Shown here: piece by piece, positions 1 through 11,260 of the stretch
How positions within the stretch are numbered: the stretch's first letter is position 1
How the letters are laid out: every line of letters begins with the position of its first letter
Source of the DNA: Bubalus kerabau
Taxonomy: Eukaryota; Chordata; Mammalia; Artiodactyla; Bovidae
NCBI RefSeq assembly: GCF_029407905.1
Contig: NC_073627.1
Location: 123,703,697-123,767,696, forward strand
Reading direction: 5' to 3'
Length of the DNA stretch: 64,000 nt
Notes under the pieces: generated by a model
Database searches by the model: none
Told to the model about the DNA's origin: nothing
Seen by the model: the letters and a program-made list of their open reading frames with translations, nothing else
Program-made: the position numbers and the translations under genes

Positions 1-2040
1 AAGTTAATCCAAATATATGTCTTCTTTTTCTCCAGATGTGAGGGTCAGTTGTTATGAATTCACATATACTTTAGGCTTTCATGATTAGCCTTTTACCTGC
101 TGACATCTAACTTGAAATTTTTATTCTGCTTTCAGAATTGTGCTACTTTTCCTTTTCAAATGTCAAGGTCTGACTGAATGTAACACTAGGCAAGTGGAAC
201 ACAAGGACAATGGTCCAGATTTTGACAAAGATGACCAAATACTTAGCAAACAATGCAGTTATCAAAGCTCACATATTCAGAATATCAAATGTACAATAAA
301 CCACAGAATTCACCCATTTCTGATATTTGGCATTTGCCAATTTCTGAGCTGCCACTCAATGATCAGACAAATCAGATAAGAAACTCAAATGCCTGTGGAG
401 GCCTGGAACCAAACATAGAGTGAAGAGGGTCAGGCAGAAGATAGTGGAGGAAAGTATGGAGACTGGTAGAAACTGGGAGGCCATTCATTAGTTTAATTCA
501 ATTGATGACACACAGAAATTCCAGTTCAGGATGGCTAAAGTCTCATATGATCCAATATAAGGCAGTAACTGGCCATCTTCTTGACAGATATGATTAGGTA
601 ACCATTGTTTTGACTTTGGGGTAGGTTGCCAAAGAGCTACTCCTAGAACTGTAGCTGCCATGTTTCAGGTTTTTATATTTGTATTTTTCTGCTATGTTTC
701 AACCCACAGATTTAGGACCATCTTTTACTTTGTGAAGTATAGTGTGCTTTAAGTTAATAAACATGCAAGAATGATACTGAATCAGTCCCTTCAAAAGGTG
801 GGACTTTGGTCTTCCTTCAGAGTAACCCATAGACCATTTGTGAACAACTCACACAATGACTAGATGAATGTACCATTTCTAATCCATATACTAAATCCTG
901 ATGAAGCTTAAGCTATTAATATTTTTAATATTATATAACAATTGAAATGGAAGTTCTAGTACTTTGTCCTCATTCCCTAATGGATTACCTGCTCATTTCA
1001 TTATACATATGCTCCTAACTCTCTTCGGAGACTACTGACATGAATGATTTACCTGAGGTAATATATACTTCAACAGCAACAAAAATGTTTGGGGAATAAT
1101 AAAAATAATCTTATGAGAGTCCACTTAAAAAAAATTACCTGATAAGAATCTCACACAGAAGAAGTCCTGAACCATATAAGTAAACAAATTCTAAAAGTGT
1201 CATTTGCTTATGGGCCACACACATGAGCAGAAGAGAAGCTGCACAGAATAATGTTGCCTTAAGCCCCATCATTAATGGAAAAAAGTCTTGCTGGGGTAGC
1301 AGCAATCAGAAACTTCTTTGGACATCCTCCATATGCACTGTACTTAGGATGAAATATTGGTTCACCAGGCTTTGCCTTGGCCTGCTATGTAAGTCACTGT
1401 GTGATATTTATGGTGTGTCTGAATCTAATCTGTTTCTCAATGCCATCCTACTCAAACCAGACCTGGTTGTACTGACTCATGATTTCCACAGTAGTAATAG
1501 TAGAATGATACACAGAGCCTCAGAAAAGAACCCACTCACTATTTCCATTGTCATTTTTTGGTTAAGTCAGTTCTGAAAAGGCTATTGTAAGATGAATCTA
1601 TTAATTGGAAAGAAGTGTTTCATTCATTAGAGTATTGCCTTGTATCTTACAGTTGATTTGAAATATAAATTTATAGGCAACCAATCAACACTTTAAAATT
1701 CTTACTTTAAATCCTTTCCTCCAAAATATTTTATTTGTATTTTGGAGAAGCAAATGCCCTACTTTGCACATATATTCATGTTTTCCATCTCTTCCCCACC
1801 CTTTCTGGTTTTAAATAATGAATAATATATATCTCAGTGTTCCACTTCTCCTTGGAGAAATTTATGAATACCCGAAAGGACTACTGTGGCATATATACTC
1901 CCCATTTAAAAACTTTTAAAAACTATTTTCCATGTCTACAAAACTCAAATATGGTAAAGATTTATTTGTAAGTTTTTGGGGAAGCCAGGTAATATTTCTC
2001 CAGGAAGAAAGGAGCTTTGTAGGTTATTTATAAAGTGGTA
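1..2040. other. Unassigned AT-rich DNA
   Basis: I see no gene, RNA gene or recognisable repeat in this stretch. It is AT-rich and stop codons are frequent in all frames. One short protein-like piece is listed separately at 1275-1570. The stretch could hold very old repeats that cannot be recognised by eye. Confidence 0.5.
1275..1570 (+). pseudogene. Protein-like stretch with in-frame stops, origin unknown
   Basis: Read from the ATG at 1275, the frame gives 25 sensible residues and a stop. It then continues, broken by two more stops, through a hydrophobic, cysteine-containing segment that looks like a membrane protein. A different frame is open for 117 codons (1223-1576) but has an ordinary random composition. 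I do not recognise a family. It may be a decayed pseudogene fragment or chance, and chance is more likely. Confidence 0.13.
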
Positions 2041-2068
2041 ATGTGTGTGTGTGAGAGAGAGAGAGTGC
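2041..2068. repeat. Short (TG)n(AG)n microsatellite
   Basis: A few TG units are followed directly by AG units just upstream of the L1 insertion. The tract is short and imperfect. Confidence 0.75.
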
Positions 2069-3262
2069 AGTTGTATGTGGGACCACAGTTAAATATTTTC
2101 CAGTAACTTGGAGAAAAGGGACCTTAGAAATGACTTGGCCTAATGTCACTGATTAACATAGACACAAAAATCCTCAACAAAATTCTAGCAACAGAATCCA
2201 ACAACATATTAAAAAGATCATACATCATGACCAAGTGGGTTTTATTCCAAGGCTGCAAGGATCTTTCAATATTTGCAAGTCAATCAATGTGATACACCAT
2301 ATTAACAAACTGAAAGATAAAAACCATATGATTATCCCAAAAGACACAGAGAAAGCCTTTTACAAAATTCGACACCCATTTATTATAAAAACTCTCCAGA
2401 AAACAGGCATAGAATGAACATACTTCAACATAATAAAAGCCATATACAACAAACCCAAAGCAAACATTATCCTCAATGGCAAAAAAACTGAAAGCATTTC
2501 CTCTAAAATCAGGAATAAGACAAGGGTGCCGACTCTCATCACTACTATCCAATTAGTTTTGGAATTCATAGCAATAGCAATCAGAGAAGAAAAGGAATCC
2601 AGACTGGAAAAGAAGTAAAACTCTCACTGTTTGCAGATGATGTGATCCTCTACATAGAAAATCCTAAAGATACCACCAGAAAATTACTACAGCTAATCAA
2701 TGAATACAGTAAAGTTGCAGGATATAAAACTAATACACAGAAATCCCTTGCACTCCTACATACTAACAATGAAAAAACAGAGAAATTAAGTAAATAATCC
2801 CATTCACCATAGTAACAAAAAAGAATAAAATACTTAGGGATAAATTTACCTAAAGAAACAGAATACCTATATGCAGAAAACTATAAAACACTGATGACAG
2901 TGTTGTGTCAAAGATGACACAAATAGATGGAGAAATACACCATGTTCATGGATTGGAAGAATCAACATAGTGAAAATGAATATACTACCCAAAGAAATCT
3001 ATAGATTCAATGCAATCCGTATCAAGCTACCAACAGTAGTTTTCACAGAACTAGAACAAATAATTTCACAATTTGTAAGGAAACAAAAAATTTCTAATAG
3101 CCAAAGCAATTGAGAAAGAAGAATAGAACTGAAAGAATCAACCTTCCTGACTTCAGACTCTACTACAAAGCTAGTCATCAACACAGTACGATACTGACAC
3201 AAAGACAGAAATGTAAATCAATGAAACAAAATAGAAAGCCCAGAGATAAATCCATGCGCCTG

Positions 3263-3503
3263 TGGACACCTTGGGGCTTCCCTGGTGGCTCAGATGGTAA
3301 AGAATCTGCCTGAAATGCAGACAACTAGGGTTCAATCCCTGGGCTGGGAAGATCCCCTGGAGAAGGGCATGGCAATCCACTCCAATATTCTTGCCTGGAG
3401 AATCCCATGGACAGGGGAATCTGGTGGGCTATAGTCCATGGGGTCACAAAGAGTCAGACATGACTGAGTGACTAACACTTACTTACTTACTTATGGACAC
3501 CTT
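3263..3503 (+). mobile_element. Bov-tA-type SINE inside L1
   Basis: The tRNA-like head (GGGGCTTCCCTGGTGGCTCA) is followed by the body ending at GAGTCAGACATGACTGAGTG and an ACTT repeat tail. The flanks duplicate TGGACACCTT (3263-3272 and 3494-3503), which is L1 ORF2 sequence. The SINE therefore jumped into the already resident L1. Confidence 0.92.
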
Positions 3504-3592
3504 ATCTTTGACAGAGGAAGCAAAAATATACAATGGAAAAAAGACAGTCTCTTTAACAAGTGGTGCTGGGAAGACTGGTCAACTACATGTAA

Positions 3593-3903
3593 AAGAATGA
3601 AACTGGACTGGCAACTCGTTTCATACATGATATTTTACATGTTTCAATGCCATTCTCCCAAAATCTGCCAGTCCAGGTTTGATGCACGATACTGGATGCT
3701 TGGGGCTAGTACACTGGGATGACCCAGAGGGCGGGTATGGGGAGGGAGGAGGGAGGAGGGTTCAGGATGGGGAACACATGTATACCTGTGGTGGATTCAT
3801 TTTGATATCTGGCAAAACTAATACAGTTATGTAAAGTTTAAAAATAAAATAAAATTTAAAAAAAAATCAAACAGAAAAAAAAAAAAAGAAGAATGAAACT
3901 GGA
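3593..3903 (+). mobile_element. Short LINE-1 3' end with inverted 5' part (twin priming), 15-bp TSD
   Basis: Two pieces of one L1 3' UTR lie head to head. The first, about 3605-3665, is the reverse complement of the L1 stretch that normally sits immediately 5' of the second piece (about 3664-3888, plus strand, ending in an A-rich tail). The junction has about 8 bp of overlap (GGACTGGC and GCCAGTCC). The whole unit is flanked by AAGAATGAAACTGGA at 3593-3607 and 3889-3903, so the inversion arose during a single insertion. This is the known signature of twin priming in L1 target-primed reverse transcription. Confidence 0.9.
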
Positions 3904-5474
3904 ACACTTTCTAACACCATACACAAAAATAAACTCAAAATGGATTAAAGATCTAAATATAAGACCAGCAAGTATGAAACTCTTAGAGGAAAATATAGGT
4001 AGAACACTCTGTGACAAATCACAGCAAGATCCTCTATGACCCACTTCCCAGAGTAATGGAAATAAAAACAAAAATAAACAAAAGGGACCTAATTAAACTT
4101 AAAAGTTTTTGCACAATAAAGAAAACAATTAGCAAGGTGAAACAGCATCCCTCAGAATGGGAGAAAAAGATAGCAAACAAAACAACCGACAAAGAATTAA
4201 TCTCCAAAATACACAAGTAGCTCATGCAGCTCAATACCAGAAAAATGAACAACCCAATCAAATAGTGGTCAAAAGAAATAAACAGACATTTCTCCATTGT
4301 GTATATGTACCACATACATACAAATGGCTAATAAACACATGAAAATATGCTCAGCATCACTCATTATCATAGAAATGCAAATTAAAACCACAATGAGGTA
4401 TCATCTCACGCTGGTCTGATTGACTGCCATCAAAAAGTCTACAAACAATAAATGCTGGAGAGGGTATGGAGAAAAGGGAACCCTCTTATGCTGTTTGTGG
4501 CAATGCAAACTGGTACAGCCATGATGGAGAACAGTGTAGAGATTCCTTAAAAAACCGGGAACAGAACTGCCATACAACCCAGCAATCCGACTGCTGGGCA
4601 TACACACTGAGGCAACCAGAATTGAAAGGGACACAGGGACCCCAGTATTCATTGCAGCACTGTTACAATAGCTAGGATATGAAAGAAATCTAGATGTTCA
4701 CTGACAGAGGAATGGATAAGGAAGTTGTGGTACATATACACAATGGAATATTACTCAGCTATAAAAAGGAACACATTTGCATCTGTTCTAATAAGCTGGG
4801 TGAAACTGGAGCCTATTATACAGAGTGAAGTCAGTCCGAAAGAGAAACACCATTACTGTATATTAATGCATATATATGGTATTTAGAAAGATGGTAATGA
4901 TGATCTTATATGCAAGGCAGCAAAAGAGACACCACATGTAAAGAACAGATTTTGGGGCTCTGTGGGAGAAGGTGAGGGTGGGATGATTTGAGAGAATAGC
5001 ATTGAAACATATATATTACCATATGTAAACTAGATGACCAATCCAAGTGTGATACATGCAGCAGGGCACTCAAAGCTGGTATTCTGGGACAACCCAGAGG
5101 GATAGGGTGGGGAGGGCAGTGGAAGAGAGTTCAGGATGGGGGCACACATGTGTACCTATAGCTGATTCATGTTGATGTATGGCAAAAACCATCAAAATAT
5201 TGTAAAGTAATTATCTTCCAATTAAAATAAATTATCAAAAAAGAAATGACTTGGCCTCTTTAGATATAATTTAAGTGGCAAACTATCAGAATTAAAGGGG
5301 AAAGTGGGGAGGGGATATAAATTAGAAGTTTTGGATTAACATATCTATATTACTATATATAAAATCAATAACCAGTAAGAACCTACAGAAGAGCACAGGA
5401 ACCATATTCAGTATCTTGTAATAACCTATAATGGAAAGGAGTCTGAAAAAGAAATAGATTTATATACATATATG

Positions 5475-6150
5475 CATCCAGTCCCATCAGTTCATAGCAA
5501 ATAGATGGGCAAACAGTGGAAACAATGGCTGACTTTATTTTTCTGGGCTCCAAAATCACTGCAGATGGTGATTGCAGCCATGAAATTAAAAGATGCTTAC
5601 TCCTTGGAAGGAAAGTTATGACCAACCTAGACAGCATATTAAAAAGCAGAGATATTACTTTGCCAACAAAGGTCCATCTAGTCAGGCAATGGTTTTTCCA
5701 GTGGTCATGCATGGATGTGAGTGTTGGACTGTGAAGAAAGCTGAGCGCCAAAGAATTGATGCTTTTGAACTGTGGTGTTGGAGAAGACTCTTGAGAGTCC
5801 CTTGGACTGCGAGGAGATCCAACCAGTTCATCCTAAAGGAAATCAGTCCTGGGTGTTCATTGGAAGGACTGATGTTGAAGCTGAAACTCCAATACTTTGG
5901 CCACCTGATGTGAAGAGCTGACTCATTGGAAAAGACCCTGATGCTGGGAAAGATTGAGGGCTGGAGGAAAAGGGCACGACAGAGGATGAGATGGTTGGAT
6001 GGCATCACCGACTCAATGGACATGGGTTTGGGTGGACTCCAGGAGTTGGTGATGACAGGGAGGCCTAGAGTACTGTGGTTCATGGGGTCCCAAAGAGTCG
6101 GACACGACTGAGTGACTGAACTGAACTGAATGAATTGAACTGATACATAT
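5475..6150 (+). mobile_element. BovB (RTE) LINE 3' fragment
   Basis: The BovB ORF C-terminal region and 3' end are present. The translated fragments at 5516-5913 and 5926-6111 are typical BovB protein. The element ends with CGGACACGACTGAGTGACTG and ACTGA repeats. It is 5'-truncated, with frameshifts. BovB is the RTE-clade LINE that ruminants are thought to have acquired horizontally. Confidence 0.92.
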
Positions 6151-6164
6151 GTAAGCCTATTCTT

Positions 6165-6360
6165 ACAGATTTAGATCTGACTCTTTGCGACCCCATGGAT
6201 GGTAGCCTACCAGGCTCTGCCATCCATGGGATTTTCCAGCAAAGAATACTGGAGTGGGCTGCTGTTTCCTTCTCCAGGGGATCTTCCCAACCCAGGGATC
6301 GAACCTGGGTCTCCTGCATTGCAGACAGACACTTTACCGTCTGAGCCACCAGGGAAGCCC
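6165..6360 (-). mobile_element. Bov-tA SINE
   Basis: The SINE reads in reverse, ending in the complement of the tRNA-derived head (CCACCAGGGAAGCCC). No clear target-site duplication is visible. Confidence 0.9.
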
Positions 6361-7335
6361 ATTCTATATATAGATATAGATAAAACTGAATCACTTTGCT
6401 GTACACCTGAAACTGACACACACTGTAAATCAATTATATCTCAATAAAAATTAAAAAAAATAAAATGGGCTTGTTTAGTGAAGACTTTTGAATAAATGGA
6501 ATCACCAAAATATATTCCTAATTCCTTTTTTTCACTGTTCAAGATGGATGTAGCCAAGCAAGTTTTTCTGAGAGGTAAATGTTTCTGTTGCAGAGATAGA
6601 CAGCCAATCTACAGAGCTTGATGTCTCAAGATTTTATCTAGCAGCCAATTCTATTTCTGAATATTTTTTGAGGCATAGTTTATACATCATGAAAGATACC
6701 CATCATAAGTATACAGTTGAATAATTTTACTAAATTTATATAGCTTTTTAATCATGACCACAAGCCAGTTTTAGTACATTTCCATCACCCAAAAAGTTCC
6801 CTTCTACCATGTGCAATCAATTCTCACTCACAGTCCCAGACTATCTAAATTTGCCTTCTGTATCTACAGATTCACCTTTTCTTGAAATTTCATATAAGTG
6901 GAGTCATAAATATATAGTCTTTTGTGTTAAGCTTCTTTCATCTAGAATGAGGTACTTGAAATTCATCCATGTTATTGTAGATATCAGTAAATCATTTTTT
7001 AAACTGATGAATAGCATCCTCTTGTATAGCTCTATTTATCTGTTTGCCTGTCGGGGATATTTGGATTGCACGAATAAGCTGCCATGAACAACCAAGTCTT
7101 TAAATGGACCTATGTCTTAATTTCTCTTGAATAGATACCTAGGCATGGAACTGCTGGTTCAGATATAAGTATATGTAAGTGTACCCATTTTACATACTCA
7201 GCAGAAATGTCAGAGGATTTCAGTTTCTCTAAAAACCTCACCAGCATTTAGTAGTGTAAGTCTTTTGGATTACACCCATTTTAGTGGGTGTGTAGAAGTA
7301 TATCATTGTGATCTTAATTTGTATTTCTCTAATGA

Positions 7336-7722
7336 AGACTTGATGCTTTTGAACTGTGGTGTTGGAGAAGACTCTTGAGAGTCCCTTGGACTGCAAGGAG
7401 ATCCAACCAGTCCATGCTAAAGATCAACCCTGGGATTTCTTTGGAGGGAATGATGCTGAAGCTGAAACTCCAGTACTTTGGCCATCTCATGTGACGAGTT
7501 GACTCATTGGAAAAAACTCTGATGCTGGGAGGAATTGGGAGCAGGAGGAGAAGGGGACAACAGAGGATGAGATGGCTGGATGGCATCACTGACTCGATGG
7601 ACATGAGTCTGAGTGAACTCTGGGAGTTGGTGATGGACAGGGAGGCCTGGCGTGCTGCGATTCATGGGGTCGCAAAGAGTCGGACATGACTGAGCAACTG
7701 AACTGAACTGAACTGAATGATT
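7336..7722 (+). mobile_element. BovB LINE 3' fragment
   Basis: The last ~385 bp of BovB, ending in ACTGAACTGAACTGAACTGA. It starts in the codons around LMLLNCG-type BovB sequence (TTGATGCTTTTGAACTGTGG). The possible target duplication is only TAATGA on each side. Confidence 0.9.
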
Positions 7723-7924
7723 AATGATATTAAACATCCTTTCAGGCACTTGTTGACAATTTGTATATCTTATTTGCGAAGTGTGTATTCATATATGTTG
7801 CCCATTTAAAAAAAATTAGGTTGGCTTGTTGTTGAACAAGAAATATGCTATATATATTCTGGTACAATGCCTTTATCAAATATGTTTTGCAAACATTTTT
7901 TCCCAACTTGTTAATGGTCTTTTC

Positions 7925-8500
7925 ACTTTCATTCTTATTTTTTATTTTTTTTACTTTACAATATTGTATTGGTTTTGCCATACATCAACATGAATCCGCC
8001 ACGGGTGTACATGTGTTCCCCATCCTGAACCCCCCTCCCACCTCCCTCCCCATACCATCCCTCTGGGTCATCCCAGTGCACCAGCCCCAAGCATCCTGTA
8101 TCATGCATCAAACCTGGACTGGCAATTCGTTTCATATGTGATATTATACCTGTTTCAATGCCATTCTCCCAAATCATCCCACACTCTCCCTCTCCCACAG
8201 AGTCCAAAAGACTGTTCTATACATCTATGACTCTTTTACTGTCTCACATACAGGGTTATCGTTACCATCTTTCTAAATTCCATATATATGCGTTAGTATA
8301 CTGTATTGGTGTTTTTCTTTCTGGCTTACTTCACTCTGTATAATAGGCTCCAGTTTCATCCACCTCATTAGAACTGATTCAAATGTATTCTTTTTATGGC
8401 TGAATAATACTCCATTGAGTATATGTACCACAGCTTTTTTATCCATTTGTCTGCTGATGGACATCTAGGTCGCTTCCATGTCCTGGCTACTTTCATTCTT
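7925..8500 (-). mobile_element. Young 5'-truncated LINE-1 with 12-bp TSD
   Basis: The reverse strand carries the L1 3' end, from a T-rich tail (7937 onward) through the 3' UTR into the last codons of ORF2 (about 8273-8488). The flanks duplicate ACTTTCATTCTT at 7925-7936 and 8489-8500. It lies inside the older reverse-strand L1. Confidence 0.93.
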
Positions 8501-8690
8501 TTGAAGAGTAAAAGTTTTTAAATTTTTATAAAGTCAAACTGATCAATTACTCCTTTTATTGATCTAAGCAATTATTGTCTAACTCAGTCTAACATAAGTC
8601 ACAAAGATTTCTCTTGATTTCTTCCAGAAGTTTTATGATTTTAGCTCTTCAGTTTAGGGCTATGATTAATTTTGAGTTAACTGAGCCTAA

Positions 8691-9395
8691 CTCCTTACCT
8701 ACTAGGCACAGCCATGGGAGTAAAATCCCTTCAGACCAGCCACTCAAGCAGGCAGGACAAAGGACAAATGCAGACTTCCTTGATGGAACAAAACAGGCCA
8801 AACTTCTCAAACTTTGTCAGCTGTTCCACCACCCTGAGAGAAGTTTGGATTTCTTTCTAACCTTTACAAAATTTCCAAAATTAAGTGAAAAGTTTTATCT
8901 TTCTGTAATTTTATCTCTCTCTCTTTCTTGGATTAAGAGGTAAGGAAGTAGGCTTTTTTTTCTTTCTTGCCTATGTGTATTTAATTTTTCCAGCTGATAA
9001 GACTATCTACTCCTTCACAGAATTGCTTTGGCACCTTTGTTGAAAGCCAATTGACCATAAATGTAAGAATGTGTCTCCCTTAACATAATGCAAATCACAA
9101 TATCCTCTCAGAATAACTTGACTCCCACATAAATTAGCTTTTATCTAAGGAATGCACTGCTGAGCCCAATGTGAATAGCAAAGCATATTTCTCACTTTAT
9201 ATAAATTAAATGGAATTCCAATTCATAAATAAGTTTTAAGTGCAGTTAACCTGAGTTTTTGAATGCACAAAGCTGAAGACCTAACAGGGATAAATTTCTT
9301 AAGGTGATTATAATCTTGGGAAGACACTTGGCAGTCAGTCAGCCTCTTCAGATATCATTTTCTAGAAACTTTCCAACTTTAATCACAAATATCGG
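8691..9395. other. Unassigned stretch
   Basis: I see no gene here. A 109-codon frame at 8614-8943 overlaps the end of the old L1 and has no recognisable domain. Part of 9015-9075 resembles reverse-strand L1. Confidence 0.4.
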
Positions 9396-9517
9396 CTGAG
9401 CTTCTTTTTTCAATTAATTAATTATTTTAATTGGAGGATAATTACTTTACAATATTGTAGTGGTTTTGCCATACATCAACTTGAATCAGCCACAGGTGCA
9501 CATTCTGAGCTTCTTTT
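9396..9517 (-). mobile_element. Extremely short LINE-1 3' end (~96 bp) with 13-bp TSD
   Basis: Only the last ~96 bp of an L1 in reverse (ATTACTTTACAATATTGTAG and following) lie between copies of CTGAGCTTCTTTT at 9396-9408 and 9505-9517. The exact duplication shows a genuine, abortive retrotransposition rather than a decayed larger copy. Confidence 0.88.
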
Positions 9518-10455
9518 ATGTGGGAGTCATTATGAAAGATTCAAAGAAATATAAACTGTGTCATTATTTCTCTGATATGTGCCAGTATGACCAGATTGTT
9601 CACATTCAGCCTTCATGATTAGTGGGGTCTATACCACATTGGTTATAAATATTTTGACCATCACATTGAACAAAAGATATGGTTCTCTGTCTTCCATGAG
9701 CTAGTTGGAGAGCTAAGATAGCTACATAGTTAAAATGATCAAGGTAGTAAATAGTATGTTAGAGTCAGAAGATGAAGAGAGGGAAGATCACAGAGAGATA
9801 CTGGTAATGTTAGTTTAAAAAAATAGAAAAAAAAAGTTTCTAAAAATAAAATCAGTTTTTAAAAGAATAATATTATACAAATGTTAGGCTTTGGAGGGTT
9901 ACAACTTATTGCCTCAATTTTCTTAAGCAGTGATACCTGATAAAAATTAATTTAAAATAATAATTTTGACTGCCTTACTAGGTATTAGGCTATGAACAGA
10001 ATTACCTAACTCTGCTAGGCTATAGCTATAACTATGCTATGCTATGGGCTATACTATGTCTAATCCTTACAACAAACCTAATAAATAGAAGACATTATTA
10101 TAGCCATAGGCCTAACCTGGCCATCTTGAAATAAAAATAAGGCTACAAAAAGACAATAATATTCAAATTAAAATATTCGAACCCTGATGCCTATAATGAA
10201 AATTTTATTCTCCAAGCTTCCTCACTCTCAGGAATGACTCCAAATTCAAGGAATGATTATGTAGATTATAAATTATTTCTCCTCTTCGGCTCTTGCCTCC
10301 TGCCTTTGGCCAGGAGGGGCCCGAAATTCATTCACAGACAATAGGACCAGTCACCATGGTAACTAGTCTTTGGACAGCCAATTTCATGGTCTCAGTTTCT
10401 TCCAACGATGTCCTACTACTCTCACTGATGAAGTTCACTGTGATTTTGAATTTTC
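9518..10455. other. Unassigned DNA, with low-complexity CTATG-like patch
   Basis: There is no gene. Around 9990-10060 the motif GCTAT/CTATG recurs irregularly (low complexity). The open frame at 10293-10541 runs into the L1 at 10456 and has no recognisable domain. Confidence 0.45.
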
Positions 10456-10755
10456 AATGTTCATTATGGACTCTGTGGGAGAGGGAGAGGGTGGGAAGAT
10501 TTGGGAGAATGGCATTGAAACATGTAAAATATCATGTATGAAATGAGTTGCCAGTCCAGGTTCGATGCACGATACTGGATGCTTGGGGCTGGTGCACTGG
10601 GACGACCCAGAGGGATGGAATGGGGAGGGAGGAGGGAGGAGGGTTCAGGATGGGGAACACATGTAAACCTGTGGCGGATTCATTTTGATATTTGGCAAAT
10701 CTAATACAGTTATGTAAAGTTTAAAAATAAAATAAAATTAAAAAAAAAAAAAAAA
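10456..10755 (+). mobile_element. LINE-1 3' end, young type
   Basis: The last ~300 bp of L1, from TTATGGACTCTGTGGGAGAG to AATAAAATAAAATT and a poly(A) run. It is nearly the same as the 3' end of the L1 at 16.1-16.4 kb. I cannot find a matching target-site duplication. Confidence 0.9.
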
Positions 10756-11224
10756 GACTATGGCTTCAAGACACAATCTGAGTTGCTCATTCTCAGCAGG
10801 TACTCCTGCCTATCCTTGGGTGCTGAGCCCCCTGGCCAGTCCATCATTGGACTTTGTTTTCTCAGATACTGTGTTATATTTCCTCTCTATTGTCCAGAGG
10901 AAATGACCAGAGGAAAACCCTGGAGAAGACACTGAATCAACTCTAATTCTCCAAACAGTTTTCTGGAAAGTTGTGAATGAAAGCAAAACTCTTCCAGGCC
11001 AATAACCAATGAGTTCACTACCCAGCCCCAAACAGAGCCTAGATGCATGGAGATGGCAAAATCACTGGGCTGAAATCCAGTTCATTGGCTCTGGTTCTTG
11101 TGAGTGTGACTGAGACTGGGTGCAGTGGAAGTCAGCCAGGGGACAAAGTTAATTATGATGAGGGGGTCCTGTGGAAAACAGGGGACTCACTGTGCCACAG
11201 GATTGCTAAAAAAAAAATTATTAG

Positions 11225-11260
<36 letters not shown>

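Larger units (their letters stand above)
2126..5257 (+). mobile_element. LINE-1, 5'-truncated, 3' ORF2 and 3' end, with 16-bp TSD
   Basis: The element runs from the ORF2 reverse-transcriptase region (matching the L1 at 13.9 kb) to an A-rich 3' end. It is bounded by an exact 16-bp target-site duplication, AGAAATGACTTGGCCT, at 2126-2141 and 5242-5257. The RT active-site box reads FADD near 2630. Many frameshifts and stops show it is dead and older than the copy at 13.7 kb. Two later insertions lie inside it: a SINE (3263-3503) and a twin-primed L1 (3593-3903). Without these the L1 is about 2.6 kb. Confidence 0.93.
5290..6465 (+). mobile_element. Older LINE-1 3' end, interrupted by BovB and a SINE
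   Basis: The pieces at about 5290-5474 and 6361-6465 together match the L1 3' UTR seen intact at 26880-27090. They run through the hallmark ACTGAATCACTTTGC stretch to an AATAAAAATTAAAAAAA tail. BovB (5475-6150) and a SINE (6165-6360) were inserted between them. Confidence 0.8.
6660..9080 (-). mobile_element. Old LINE-1, fragmented
   Basis: Old L1 sequence in reverse orientation: 3' UTR-like and ORF2 3' sequence at 6660-7335, 7723-7936 and 8501-8690, with another L1-like patch near 9015-9075. It was broken by BovB (7336-7722) and a younger L1 (7925-8500). The homology is diffuse and boundaries are approximate. Confidence 0.65.

Noticed and set aside
1223..1576. 117-codon open frame
   Set aside because: No domain or homologue recognised; random-looking composition. 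A different frame of the same DNA looks more protein-like.
3273..3345. tRNA-like sequence at SINE heads
   Set aside because: It is the tRNA-derived head of Bov-tA. It occurs in every SINE copy and is not a functional tRNA gene.
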